Source of the DNA: Pollenia angustigena
Taxonomy: Eukaryota; Arthropoda; Insecta; Diptera; Polleniidae
Assembly (NCBI GenBank): GCA_930367215.1
Contig: OV884056.1
Location: forward strand, 51,274,308 to 51,338,307
Direction of reading: 5' to 3'
Length of the DNA: 64,000 nt
The position numbers were made by a program, and so were the translations under genes. Of the stretch, positions 1-11,049 are shown piece after piece. The notes beneath the pieces are model-generated. The model had not been told where the DNA came from and ran no database searches. It worked only from the letters and a program-made list of their open reading frames with translations. Numbering within the stretch: position 1 is the stretch's first letter; every line of letters starts with the position of its first letter.

Positions 1-353
1 GTTGCATATTCCTCTTTAAAACCTTTTAAAAATGCGCGCTCTATTCAAGCCATCGTTACCAATTGCCTGCAAAAATTTGCACTGAGTACGTCAGAATTGC
101 TATTACACGTGTATGATGGTATGGAAGCATACCATTCTTATATATGATCATATAAAACGCGCTTTACGCGAATTTGAGTCAAACGTACATTGATCGGTCA
201 TAATAGACTGCGTAAATTTGAGGCTTACCTGGTGCTGGTTGAAAAAGATTATTAACTTCGTTAAAAATATCGAGAACTGTTGCTTTTTTTTATTTTTTAT
301 TTTTTTTTTTATTTTTTTTTTGTTAATAATTTTATTTTGTTAAACAAACTTAC
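1..353 (-). other. Left-edge non-coding stretch, probably intron of the lodestar-like gene
   Basis: This lies directly downstream of a strong minus-strand splice donor (exon ends at 354, followed by GTAAGT). It is A/T-rich with a T-run at 284-321 on the plus strand. A short open stretch at 237-286 (minus) ends in a GTAAGC donor-like site, but its frame does not join the preceding exon and it has no polypyrimidine tract. I see no supported exon here; the helicase exons must lie left of base 1. Confidence 0.5.
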
Positions 354-1772
354 CTTTAAGCGATCTACTGTTAAGACTTTTTGATTGTTAAAGGTAGCCA
401 AACCTTGTTTGCCTGTATGTTTGGGTTGAATTTGATTTACAGCAGCCGACAATTCATCCCAGTCAGGTGCTTGATTATTCAAGATAGCCTTACGTTGCTG
501 CTGCAGTTGTTTTAACTTTTGTGAAGGAGAATCTTTATCGTCTACTAGAATAACTGGACTACTACCTGGAGCATCTTCAACTTGCATAGATGCAATGTAA
601 TTAGCCTTAATAACACAATCCGCACGCAAACGTTCAATACGCAGTGATAACTGGAGGCCACCATCTGGTAGAGATTTTGATATTTTCTCTAAAAGTTTTT
701 CTGCATTTAATAGTTCACTTTTCAGTTCCTCAAATTTCTTAACTTCTTTATCGTAATACTCATGGGAAACATATCTCAATTCAGTTTTGTTTTTAGTTAA
801 TGATTTACTAAAGTTCTTTAAATTTGGAATTTTACTAAGCGCTCCAGATATTTTGGGTTGCACTAAATTAGTACTTGATAAAACGGTTGATTTTGCTCTT
901 GATTTGTTAAGCAGAGAATCCTGCTGTCTGTTTTCTTTATCATCGTCTGAGTCTGAACTAGATACTTCTATAGGTTTCTCCTTGCTTTCAACAATTAGTA
1001 TATCACTACCGCTGGAGGAATCGGAGGAATCCAATTCTGGTGCCCGATGCAGAGTAGAAGATAGTTTATTTTTAATGGCAGTTTCGAAATGTGTACTGTA
1101 CCTTGCTGTGAGTGCGGGGGAATTAAAAATACTTGCATTGTTAGGAGCAGCTTTAGGAGATGGACTTTTTAGTTGTGCAATAGAACTGTTAGAGGTATCC
1201 TCAGTTTCCGACTGAGCCGAAGCCATGGCAGATGAATATGTTTCCGACTTTTCTTGTGCAGAATCTTCTAAAAATGATTTCCTAACATTCGATGCCTCTT
1301 CATCTTCATTGTCATTTCCAGTTATCGATTCATTTAGTGTTTTATTATCATCTCTTGAGTCATATACTTCAGATATGTTACTTAATTTGGAATTGGAGTT
1401 TTTACAATCTCTAAGACTTTCATTACGAGCTTCCTCTTCATCAGAGTATTCAATTTCACTAGAATCATCTGTTAAATCTGCCGGCCTTATGCCCGTAATA
1501 CTCATACGAGTGCGTGGTGACAAAGCTCGATTTTCTAGTTCCATATCCTCTTCTTCATCTTCGGAATATATAACTAGTCGTTTCTTTCTTTTATCAAATT
1601 TACTTTTTTGTTTGGCAATAGAAGTATCACCATCATCGGAATCTTCTACTGTAAAATCGCGACTAGGTTGACCACTCATGTCTTCATTGCCAGATTCATT
1701 AGCATCGCTTGTATAATATTCACCTGATTGCGTTTCTTCATCACTACTAACAATTTCATCAGAACTCGACAT
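354..1772 (-). CDS. lds: Lodestar/TTF2-like SNF2 helicase, N-terminal coding exon only (partial)
   Basis: Lodestar (animal TTF2) is a nuclear SNF2-family DNA-dependent ATPase that releases RNA polymerase II transcripts and acts at mitosis in Drosophila. This exon encodes residues 1-473 and ends in phase 0 at a GTAAGT donor; the open frame runs 14 further codons into the intron and should not be translated. Residues 1-330 are acidic, serine-rich and disordered, with clusters such as SEDEEEDMELE. From about residue 335 comes a charged, probably coiled-coil stretch (EYYDKEVKKFEELKSELL). It is followed near residues 413-473 by a conserved linker (DWDELSAAVNQI, LATFNNQKVLTVDRLK), which in the family lies just before the SNF2 ATPase domain. 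That linker is the main basis for the name. The ATPase domain is outside the window, so the family call rests on the N-terminal architecture. The start is the first ATG of the frame, giving MSSSDE. Confidence 0.68.
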
Positions 1773-2003
1773 TTTTTGGGATGTTTTTACGGTTTAAACT
1801 TTGATTCTTTAATTAACAATTTAAATTCTTTTTTTTTGCTGATTAAGTTGCCGTTGATTTTCCTTTTAAAATGCGCTAAAATATTGTTTTCAAAGCGAAT
1901 TTGCCTTTATTGTTATCAATTGGGGATGGAAAAATTAAACAAAATATATCGACAATTGTTATGCCATGTTCAAGGCGAATTTACTTTCAGGGGGTGTCGA
2001 TAC
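1773..2003. other. Upstream of the lodestar-like gene; MITE-end fragment
   Basis: This AT-rich stretch upstream of the lodestar-like start holds no recognisable core promoter. At 1971-1993 there is an isolated left end of the CAAGGCGAATT MITE family described next. Bases 1996-2003 (GTCGATAC) are the left target-site duplication of the element starting at 2004. Confidence 0.4.
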
Positions 2004-2025
2004 CAAGGCGAATTTAAAAAGGTAA

Positions 2026-2270
2026 CATAGCGTTTACATTTGCCAGTACTGGCAAGCTACTGTCTTGTAAACGCATGATCAAGGCTAATTAACAAAATTG
2101 CAATTTACACAGCGTTTACATTTGCCAGTACTGGCAAGACAGTAAGCATATACATATTAGTTGGCAAAACAATGCAAAAACAAAATAGCTGTAAAAGTGT
2201 TTATGTATTAGTGAAAAAGTTTGAATGAATTGCTACTGTCTTGCCAGTACTGGCAAATGTAAACGCTATG
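2026..2270. mobile_element. Palindromic MITE with three copies of a 16-bp palindrome
   Basis: The ends are CATAGCGTTTACATTTGCCA and its inverse, about 31 bp of terminal inverted repeat. A third arm copy starts at 2111 inside. Each arm holds the perfect palindrome TTGCCAGTACTGGCAA. TAA precedes the left end; the right flank does not repeat it. Confidence 0.6.
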
Positions 2271-2373
2271 GCGAATTAACTCCAGGTAAGCTCAACTCGT
2301 CAGCCGTTCATCAGCTGTATCCACGGCGAATTAAAAAAATGGTGAAACGTCAAAATATTGTTTTGTTTCTATA

Positions 2374-2638
2374 GTGCTGGTTCACACAGGTCAAGTTTAC
2401 TTCAACAGTTTTATTTAAATTATATTTTGAACTTGCGTTCACGTTCATGCACAAAATTAATTTTTGTTTTCTTTTCCTTCAACTTTGTAGCTTTTTATTA
2501 TATTACGGATGGAAAAAGAAAAGAAAAATACAAAACTGACTGGTACGGTCAAGTATGTACCCCTTTCCATTCTCTTTACACCTCTCTCCTAAAAGCTCAA
2601 GACTTGAAGCGTCAAACTTGACCTGTGTGAACCAGCAC
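2374..2638. mobile_element. 265-bp MITE with perfect 25-bp inverted ends
   Basis: The ends begin GTGCTGGTTCACACAGGTCA and match perfectly in inverted orientation over 25 bp. ATA flanks both sides (2371-2373 and 2639-2641), a possible 3-bp duplication. There is no coding capacity; the small open frames across it are incidental. Confidence 0.7.
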
Positions 2639-2763
2639 ATACTGAAATTTGACAACAAGTCAGAAAATTGCAAAAACAAAATACATGGGGCTTTTTCGCC
2701 TTGTTTTGTAGTTGTAGAGTTGCACTTACCTGTTATAAATTCGCCTTGGTTATTGCTCAATTA

Positions 2764-3776
2764 TGCCCGTAATTTCTACAAAAAGATATCTAGCTGTGTA
2801 TAGATATCTATGGTGTAAAGAATTTTTCATAATTTTAATACGTATATCTTATCTACTGATTAAACTGTAGTGTATTTTACACCATCCATTTTTGACAGTT
2901 AATTCAAAAAATTAATAAAAACACAAATGTTGCCATATTTTTAAAGAAAATTTAACCCCGGGTCTCCACGTAGCAATATTTATTGCGGCAAACGTCCAAT
3001 TTGATTGCTCCATAAAATTTTCGACGTATAGACCGCATATTGCCATGAGTGGCAATCCATTGCGCAATGATTGCTCTTCTTATTGCTTGAGCAATTATTG
3101 CTTAGCAATCTGCTGTCAAATCAGTTGTAATTTATCTGACATTTCATTTCTCTGTACGGTTGGTTATTTATTAGTGTGTTTATTTATTAAAAAAGCAAGT
3201 GAAAACATATTTCAACAAAATGCAGAAAAAGATTTTATATATTATATTTTTAAATAAACGTCAATATCAACAAAAGCAAACGACGAATTTGTTTTTTTTT
3301 TGTATATTTTTATTTGCTGAATAGAACAATACAAGTTTTAGGTTTTTTTCATACGCAAATAAACAAAAAAACCATACAAAACACAGCTACGACAATTACA
3401 ATTAATTATTTTATTGATTTAATTAATTAATTTAAAAAAGAAAATTTAACAATCACTTTAAAACACAACATAAAACATTTGTTATAAATACAGCCACAAA
3501 ACTTTATACAACTACTCGAGGTGAAAATTGCAAATTTATGGCAAAGCAATAACAAGTGTTCTCCAGCAATATAATCAGCAATCATTGCACCATTGTTCTG
3601 TCATTGTTCTGCCGACGTTATTGCTTGTACTTAGCAATAAAAATTGCTACGTGGAGACCCAGCGTAAAGGAAAAAAATATTTAACGTTGAAATTACCAAA
3701 CTAGTTTTACCGCATAGGTAAAGATAACTGTTAGGTACGAACACGACTAGATATCTGTTTGTTGAAATAACGGGCA
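2764..3776. mobile_element. PIF/Harbinger-type MITE (TGCCCGTAATTTCTAC ends), interrupted copy
   Basis: Inverted ends TGCCCGTAATTTCTAC are flanked by TTA on both sides (2761-2763 and 3777-3779). A 3-bp TWA duplication is the signature of PIF/Harbinger elements. A second, uninterrupted copy at 28231-28552 is 322 bp. This copy is longer because another MITE (2956-3664) is inserted in it; removing that leaves about 301 bp. Internally it has TAGATATCTA-type palindromes near both ends. Confidence 0.78.
2956..3664. mobile_element. 709-bp PIF/Harbinger-type MITE nested in another MITE
   Basis: The inverted ends contain GGGTCTCCACGTAGCAAT. TAA flanks both sides (2953-2955 and 3665-3667), and the paralogous empty site in the copy at 28231-28552 (…CTTAAAGG…) shows a single TAA, so the borders are base-exact. 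A deleted, diverged relative of its interior lies at about 22930-23035. Confidence 0.78.
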
Positions 3777-4032
3777 TTAATACGAAATTGTTATAAATAT
3801 TGAGTAAAATTAAAATGCAACACTGCAATGCACTGTCACAAGTATGTTTAGTGAGTAAAACCCAACTCAATAAACAAAGTGTTTTGACATTTTTGCTAAC
3901 AAAAAAACAACAAAAACAAAGGTCCATTCATTAGGTCTGTACAAAAGCCTGATGTTTATTTTGTTTTTTCTTTAAAGATGTCAAATGTTGTTTACATTTT
4001 GCTATGTTAATTGCCAATTGCTAATTGAGTAA

Positions 4033-4535
4033 AGGGCATAATAAACCTCACAAATGGCTTGGCAAACATGTCAAAATTTTACGTTTGTACAAACATTTTG
4101 TGTTGTTAATTGGTGTTTTTGCTGTTTGGACAAACATTTGAAGCAATGTTTGCAGAAATATTAAAAATTTTTAATATTTGGCAGACATGTTGGATATTTG
4201 TCAAACTTTTTGTGGCGTCTAATGCTAAATGTATTCAATTCAATTAATTTTTAATATTAAATTAAATTTTTTTAGTAGTAGTGCTTGCCACAAAACAGCT
4301 CGTTGTTTAAAAACTGTTTACTTTAAATTGTTTGCCTTTATTTTATAATTTCTTCTCCGTTTTAAGCTAAAAGCAACAAAATTACCGCAGCACTATTGGC
4401 ATCCGCATTCATTGAAAACAAAACAAAAATGAAAATTAATGTTTGAACGGAGAATATTTGTGTTGTTTATTGGTAAACCCCAAACGGAAATAATGTGTGT
4501 GTTTGCCAAGCATTTTGTGTGGTTTATTATGCCCT
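4033..4535. mobile_element. 503-bp PIF/Harbinger-type MITE (AGGGCATAATAAACC ends)
   Basis: Inverted ends AGGGCATAATAAACC, continuing imperfectly through CTTGGCAAAC, are flanked by TAA at 4030-4032 and 4536-4538. No transposase is present. Confidence 0.75.
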
Positions 4536-4898
4536 TAAGCTAAATTGTGTATGTGTGAACAGAAAGATAATTATGTCAACAAACCAAATATTGACTCAAT
4601 AAAAAAGGTATATCTGAACATGCTATAATAAAAAAGTTATAATATTAATTTGCAATAAAAAATTTTTGACAGCTATCTATTAAATTGCAAAACAAAATAC
4701 ATGGGGCTTTTTGCAGTTGTAGAGTTGCACTTACTTTTTAAATTCCCTTGGTCGATACTTGAGGTCTGCTTTGAATAATGCACTTGTTTGCCTTTATTCA
4801 AAGTGCGTAACATTTGCTCAAATATTAAACATTCAAAAATGTAAGAAAAGAGTAAACCATATACAAAAATAAGAGAGAATGAATTGAATAAAATACTT

Positions 4899-5397
4899 CC
4901 CAGCGGGAAAATGAGGAATTGATTACATAAATAATTAAAAAAATAATGCATTATTTTCGAAAGAATAATAATGCATTCATTGGAATCGAGAAGGTAATTT
5001 CATCAGATACAACCCAGCGGGAAAATAAGGAATTGATTACATAAATAATTAAAAAAATAATGTATTTTTTTCGAAAGAATAATAATGCATTCATGGGAAT
5101 CGAGAAGCTAATTTTATTGACACAATAATTATGATTTGATTACCACGTATATTCTCACATTTGCAGAACAAGGAATGTATTGTTTCTGTTCGTAAAAATG
5201 TTTCGTGCTTTTTCTTCTCTTCGTGACAATTATCTTTTTTTTTAGAATTATTTAAGTCATTCCAAGTATACATTAAAATAATTTATTACAATCCTAGGAC
5301 ATGGTCTGTGTTAAGAATAATGAATTCTGGAATCAAATATTATACAAGATATGTATTACTTTCTCGATTCCTATTAATTCCATTTTCCCGCTGGGTT
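4899..5397. mobile_element. MITE with AACCCAGCGGGAAAAT ends and tandemly duplicated left end
   Basis: The element spans 5011-5397, with AACCCAGCGGGAAAAT at the left and its inverse (ATTTTCCCGCTGGGTT) at the right. The first about 95 bp are duplicated just upstream at 4899-4990, giving a second left end at a spacing of about 112 bp. No clear target duplication was seen. Confidence 0.6.
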
Positions 5398-6019
5398 ATT
5401 TACTGTAAATGAATTTGAGAGTCATTCATAAATAACAAAACAGTGGAATTACCCGTTAGAGAGAGCAAGTTTACAAAAAATATTCGAATAATTTTTGAAT
5501 TATTGAATGTCCATACATTTATTTGAATACATTCGACATAATACGTGTGTAAGCTTGTGGCTTCTTTTATTTGTAAGAGTTAAGCTTACACATACATACG
5601 TAATGTGTAGGTACAGAAATTTTACATTCAAATTATATATGAATATTTCACTCATTTGACTTGAATTAAATGAGTTTTTATTCGTTTTGTCTTTGGTTAT
5701 TCTTTCATTTGTTTCTTTATTATTGGGTGTTCGACACATTGTAGTTGAAAAACAAATGAGTGTGTTGAAATTGGTTTTTATTTATTCTTGCAGACCTCTA
5801 GTCGATACCACAAAGCATCCAGATGAAAAATGTGACGTGTGAAAAATGCCTAAATAATTTGCGAGGGCAGCTTTCGAAGAAAGAGAAAGAAAACGTTTTT
5901 TGGTAGTGAAGTGGCAATTTTGTTAGAAAAAATTTCGTGTACGTGCATTTTGCTTAAGTGCATATTTTGGATAACAGCATTCGATTTTTGGTCAACAATG
6001 TTTATTTTTAATACAAAAT
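5398..6019. other. AT-rich spacer
   Basis: I see no gene or clear repeat. GTCGATACC at 5801 repeats the target sequence of the element at 2004, which may be chance. Confidence 0.4.
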
Positions 6020-6159
6020 AATTAGTATTGTGGTTATTTTGTTGAACTATTTATGGTTTTTAATCCAAATTTTTAATATTTTTAATTAGGCTTAAGTTCA
6101 TGAAATTTAATTTTTCATTAAATTATTTTTATGAAGAAAGGAATTTTACAACATGAAAA
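6020..6159. repeat. 140-bp direct repeat, copy 1
   Basis: This matches 6581-6720 closely, offset by 561 bp with only a few substitutions. The two copies bracket the tRNA-like stretch at 6195-6270. The ends do not look like LTRs (no TG…CA). Confidence 0.75.
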
Positions 6160-6194
6160 TTAATTAAAATTGTTATTGATAATATTTCATTCTT

Positions 6195-6270
6195 GACGTG
6201 GCTGGGGCTCGAACCCCGGCCGGCAGGTTACCATGACATGTTTCGATCGCAACCACTCGATCTCCTCAGA
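6195..6270 (-). pseudogene. tRNA-like element (tRNA pseudogene or SINE head)
   Basis: On the minus strand a Pol III B box, GGTTCGAGCCC (6205-6215), sits at normal spacing from an A-box-like CGAGTGG. The latter lies inside a perfect 4-bp D-arm, GATC…GATC (6245-6262). The anticodon and acceptor stems do not pair, so it is not a working tRNA. It could be the head of a tRNA-derived SINE, but no poly-A tail or paired target duplication was seen. Confidence 0.5.
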
Positions 6271-6580
6271 TGGATTTGCCGTCTTACACTCGCAGCCATC
6301 GACGACTGCTGACGTCAATAGTAAAACATCAATCCTTAAACCAAATTGTATTCTAACATTTGGTAGATCGAAATTTGCTTTCCTGATTGATTATCAATTT
6401 TAATTGATTTTACATGTTTTTTCCTTACTTCTGTTTTTTCGTACTTTTGTCAAGAATTTTTCTTGAAGTCCAAGTACATTTTTTGTTTTTTCATTTTGTC
6501 TTTCTCTTTTCTGTTGACCTTTTTCAGCACAACTTGAAGGACAAATGTACACATAGAGCTCGTGCCTTTGCTTTAACAAT

Positions 6581-6720
6581 AATTAGTGTTGTGGTTATTT
6601 TGTCGAACTATTTATGGTTTTTAATCCAAATTTTTAATATTTTTAATTAGGCTTAAGTTCATGAAATTTAATTTTTCATTAAATTATTTTTATGAAGAAA
6701 GGAATTTTACAACATGAAAA
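6581..6720. repeat. 140-bp direct repeat, copy 2
   Basis: Partner of 6020-6159. The pair indicates a segmental duplication, or recombination between two copies of one repeat. Confidence 0.75.
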
Positions 6721-6854
6721 ATATTATTTTTAAGTGCCTCAAAAAAAAAAATTTATCATATCGCTATTTTATGAAAAAGATAGGCAAAATATTTAATTTT
6801 GAAATAAAAATTTAAATTGAAAATACATTTGATCTTGCAAATGTGTTTGTGTGT

Positions 6855-8066
6855 GCACCCTCCATCACCAAAAGTGGTGAATGAGCGTGTACTTACTTTG
6901 TAATTCCGTGTGAAACCTTTTTATTAGCCATCTCAGACCCCATAAAGAATATATATTCTGGCTCCTTGAGAAATTCTGAGTCGATTAAGCCATGTCCGTC
7001 CGTCTGTTCGTCTGTTGAAAACACGGTCACTTTCGAAAAACTCAATAGAAAAGAACAAATTTGGTGTCAAATTGCTTGAAGTTATCCTATACAGAAAAAA
7101 TCAAGCACACAATTTGTTGAGTTTGTACCTATTACCAAAATGATTACATATATAGATTACTAAAAATTTAAAATTGTGAATTTTTTTTCAGTAAATCATT
7201 TTTATACCCACACCACAATAGTGGAGAGGGTATTATGCATTTGTGCTGATGTGTGTAACGCCTTAAAATAGTGGCCCTACACCCACCTTAAAGTATACCG
7301 ATCCCTTGTGGTTGTTGTATTTTTATAACTTTTTTCTGTATATCTGGAGAACGGCAAGAGCCAAAGTTTTAAAATTAGGTACAAACATTTAGGTTATAAA
7401 TATACACCATCCTACAAAATATGGGCGGTATTGGAGAAGAAGGCGTGGTACCTCTCATACAAAAAGTATTGAATTTTTTGACTGTAATATAACCTATGGT
7501 TACGTCTTATTTATCAGAAGATCGGAAATTTTTAATAGAAAATATTTTCTGAAAAACTCGGGAAAATCGGTTCGGATACGAAAAAGTTATGACCAAAATA
7601 TTAATTTTTTTTTTAAAAATACCCATTTTCAGGAACCATAGATCTTCCCGAGTCCACGTTTTATAGCCAAAATAACTGGCAAATTTCTTCTTTAAGACGT
7701 CGGTATATAAATCTGTCAAATATGATTTTCGTTATCACCCTTCTTTATTATTTCATATATTTAACGAAATAATTTTAACAAATAGAAACTAAAAACGATT
7801 TTAAAAAAATATTTACTAGTTATCGCTTTTTAAATTTCATTTATAATGAAGTTGTAAGTATTGTAAATATGTATGTATATGTAAAAATTATTTAGTTGCT
7901 CTCTATTCTACTCGCACAATGGTGAAGGGTATATAAGATTCGGCACAGCGGAATATAGCACTCTTACTTGTTTTTTAATTAAATTGATTTTTTAATGTAT
8001 AATATCTAGATATCATATAGAGCGAAATGATTCGGCACAGCCGAATATACACTTTAACTTGTTTTA
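6855..8066 (+). mobile_element. mini-me / Helitron-like repeats (decayed cluster)
   Basis: The cluster contains the family core CACCACAATAGTGGAGAGGG (7210-7229), the GTCY stretch GTCCGTCCGTCTGTTCGTCTG (6991 on) and TA-rich 'ATAAAGAATATATATTC'. It has two 3' ends with the stem TTCGGCACAG(C)CGAA followed by CTTACTTG-type sequence (about 7940-7975 and 8031-8060). It is non-coding and probably made of more than one insertion. Confidence 0.7.
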
Positions 8067-8598
8067 AATAAATTGTTTTATAAACATATATTAATATTAA
8101 ATTAAAAACTGTATTAAAAAAATTTGTTGAAAATGACTAAATCTATTTTTGTAATAAGAAAAAAATTTTACATAAGTGCACATTTATGCAGGTAAGTTAA
8201 TTCTTTTAAAAGCATTATTTATGCTGCTAAGTGAATACTGCGTAAGAGAATATTTTGCATACCTGCACGAATTTTCGTGCAAACTTGAATGTGCAGCTAA
8301 ACGAAAAATACTGTATAGTAAACATGTAAACAAGGTTTTTTATCCTTATCTTTTGTCTTTTTTGTCTCTTTTCAACCTCTTTGCTGTTTGACAGTTCGTA
8401 TCACAAAACAGCAATAAAAGCCCTGTTGTTTGTTTTATTGTACAATTGTTGTAATCTCGCGGCTACCTGCTCTGTGTCGATACCGTGGTGAAATAAACAG
8501 GTGGCAGCACCTCGCCAGATGACGATTTTTGGCTCTTGCATTCATGGTGAAATAAACAGGTGTCAGCACTAAGCCAGATGACGGTTTTTGCTCTTGCA
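8067..8598. other. Spacer with 59-bp tandem duplication
   Basis: TGGTGAAATAAACAGGTG…CTCTTGCA occurs twice, starting near 8486 and 8545. A MITE (8599) begins exactly at the end of the second unit. Nothing else is recognised. Confidence 0.5.
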
Positions 8599-9113
8599 CC
8601 CTACAGATACTAAGAACATGGTCCAATGTACTGTAGTATGGACCATGTTATAAGAAATTAACATGCAGTGCTGCCAACAACTGTATGATGTATACTTTTC
8701 TATAGTTACCAGTATTAGACATTGGTAGCCCTGATGGTGTCCATTGTAAATTGTTTATTTAAAAGTGAATGTTTGTGAAATTTGTCGAAATACCAAGTAA
8801 ATATATTTAATAATAACAATAATAGACTACAGTACACACCATAAAAGGCGATTAGTAAAAATTGAAAAAGAAAAATGTTTAAACTACCCCTTAAGTGTAC
8901 TACATACTGTAGTAACATGGAGTACTTTTAAAACTAACCCACTTTAGTACTGAATGGAGTAGTTTAGGGACTTCTTCGTTGGGTTATATGGTCCCCTCCT
9001 AGGACATCGTAATGTTAAATGGACCACCTTTTACCCATATATTTGGAGTACTCCTACTCCTTTATGGACTACTCTTTACATGCATGTATGGACTAGTCTC
9101 GTTATCTGCAGGG
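8599..9113. mobile_element. CCCTACAG-ended MITE, copy A
   Basis: It starts CCCTACAGATA and ends GTTATCTGCAGGG, giving inverted ends of about 12 bp. The interior is filled with GGACTA/TAGTCC and GGAGTACT-type motifs. It is over 80% similar by eye to 11050-11623 and 11624-12195. No transposase and no clear target duplication. Confidence 0.65.
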
Positions 9114-9478
9114 CATTGTTTGACTAGGTTTATGTCACAGTTTAGTTTATGTTTACAAAAAGTTCACGTTTTGTGCTGCGATAATTGCATTGTATTTTTG
9201 ATAATTGACCATAATTAAATAAAAATTGGCTAAAAATTTATTTATTTCATCACGTTTAGCGGCACGCTTTGATTTTTGTTTTAAGTATTTTTTGACGTAA
9301 ACGGTGATATAATTTCCACTTTTGTTGTAATGTTGTATTTGTTGCTGTAACGATGCCACCTGCTTATTCCACCATGGTTTCGATCATGTTTAGGGCGCGA
9401 AACAGGAACGGGAGAGCGAAACACGATATTGCATGTCTACATTAAAAAAACCATAACTTTGGCATTTACTGCTATATA
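9114..9478. other. AT-rich spacer
   Basis: No gene or repeat recognised. Confidence 0.3.
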
Positions 9479-10255
9479 CAGTCAGAGAATAAAGTTTAAA
9501 TACACACTTAAAATTTGAAGTTTTTGGAAAAGTAAAGTTTTCCTGACAATTTGTAGTATGCAGTTTTGTTTCCCTTCGTTGATGATATAAAATTAAGAAA
9601 AAAAATTATTGACTTAATAAAATACATAACGGTAATTTTTAAAAAACAAAAAAATAACGAGAACAAAAGTTTAAATACACATTGAATTTTACCGAATTAA
9701 TTACCATTTCTTCCTTTTATGTTCCCGTTATTATTACTTTTTTGATGTAAAATTTATTGTTTATCTTCCAATTGTTGCTGTTAGTTATTTTTTTTGATGC
9801 ATAATTGTGAAATTTAACGCAGACTATCGGTAAAGGAAAAGAGACAGATTTCGGCGTAAGATCTTTCAGAATTAAAAATTTTTAAGAGGGAAAATTCTAT
9901 CTAGAAATAGAAAAATTGTTGAATTAACTATTTTTCAGCGTACAAAACATCGTTAGAAATAATAAGCAAACAGCTTCAATTGAAAATATGGTTAGAAGCG
10001 GCCGACAAAAAAACATTTTCTATTCTAGATCCTAGCCATGACCCTGAGAAGTGAAGAAAAATCCCAGAGAAGGCGCAACCAAAATAGCGGATGATATCGC
10101 TAATTCTTTAAATAAACGTGCTCATCCAAAAACAGTTCAAAGAGCATTACGAATAAGGGGATATAACAGCAGGGTTCCACGAAAAAACAACTCATAAGTG
10201 AGAAAAGTAGAAGGCTTAAGATGGAGTTAGCTATTTCTTTTATTTTAGTGGCCAG
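9479..10255 (+). pseudogene. Tc1-like transposase N-terminal remnant
   Basis: With stops and frameshifts, 9950-10240 encodes a recognisable Tc1-family DNA-binding region: SGRQ-type linker, then KIADDIANSLNKRAHPKTVQ, RALRIRGYNSRVPRK and SEKSRRLRMELA. The catalytic DDE half is missing. The 5' part (9479-9690) carries repeats of AAAGTTTAAATACACA typical of an element end. Confidence 0.65.
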
Positions 10256-10344
10256 TATTAGGTTTCACCAGACTTTTGATCGCCTATCTCTTCCAAACAA
10301 ATTAAATTTTCATCCATAGGAAAAATAAATAGTTTGCCTAAACT

Positions 10345-10475
10345 CCACGTCTTTGGTTTTATACTTATTGGCAAACTCCATCTTAAGCCTTCTACTTTTC
10401 TCACTTATGAGTTGTTTTTCCGTGGAACCCTGCTGTTATATCCCCTTATCCGTAATGCTCTTTGAGTCGTTTATT
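10345..10475 (-). pseudogene. Inverted second copy of the same Tc1-like fragment
   Basis: The reverse complement of 10380-10465 repeats 10141-10233 almost exactly (GGGATATAACAGCAGGGTTC…, CTCATAAGTGAGAAAAGTAG). The two transposase fragments therefore face each other across about 110 bp. Confidence 0.65.
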
Positions 10476-11049
10476 GTTTTAACAAATCGATGGCAAGTCA
10501 AGACGGCATGTTATAGATGGGCTTTTGTAATTGTATAAACATTTTACCACCTTCAATATATTCTTTTAAAATATATGCCCATCTGGTGTGATGAAAATTC
10601 ATAACGGTTTAGAAAAAAAAAAAAAAACAATTACCGGCCGCTTGTCAAATTTTGTATTCGTATTCTTTCAAGGCGAATCCATTTTTTTGGCGTTGACTGT
10701 GCTTTCAACGTGTGCTACTTTTTTTCTAAATTAAAGAGAGGAATGCCAAAAGTTACTTGTGTGTTTGACATATTGACCAACGAAAGCAACAAATAAAATA
10801 CAATGTAGTGTTTTTGGTGTTGTTACTTGTTGTAGTATCGCCACCACCGCATACATGAATTCGGTTTATATTCTCTCTAACTCAATACGTTTTGCATTTA
10901 CATGATAAGATTTTTCTCATTCTACATAATTTTTTGCAATGTCGTAATCAAGGCTTATTTATCAGGTCTGCTTACTGGTACAAAAACAAAAAACTACTTG
11001 TGTTTTGTTTGTGTAAAATTTCTTTTAAGCTGTCAAAAACTTACCACCA
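10476..11049. other. AT-rich spacer
   Basis: An A-run occurs near 10612. No gene is supported; the overlapping small frames at 10892-11143 read into the next MITE. Confidence 0.35.

Larger units (their letters stand above)
2004..4750. mobile_element. Composite DNA element, CAAGGCGAATT family, with 8-bp TSD
   Basis: The left end starts CAAGGCGAATTTAAAAAGGT and the right end (4730-4750) is an inverted, slightly decayed version ending in CCCTTG. Both sides carry the same 8 bp, GTCGATAC (1996-2003 and 4751-4758), which is a perfect target-site duplication. A second right end sits inside at about 2664-2748, so two family members are entangled. The body is filled by later insertions described separately (2026-2270, 2374-2638, 2764-3776 with 2956-3664 inside it, and 4033-4535). 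A clean family member lies at 56663-57100 and also has an 8-bp duplication. An 8-bp TSD fits a hAT-type mechanism. No transposase is visible. Confidence 0.65.

Noticed and set aside
237..286. Possible second lodestar exon (TVLDIFNEVNNLFQPAP) followed by GTAAGC
   Set aside because: The frame does not match the phase-0 end of the previous exon, and the acceptor side lacks a pyrimidine tract (it is an A-run on the coding strand).
787..1671. Two plus-strand open frames opposite the lodestar-like exon
   Set aside because: They are antisense shadows of the serine/glutamate-rich coding sequence on the minus strand.
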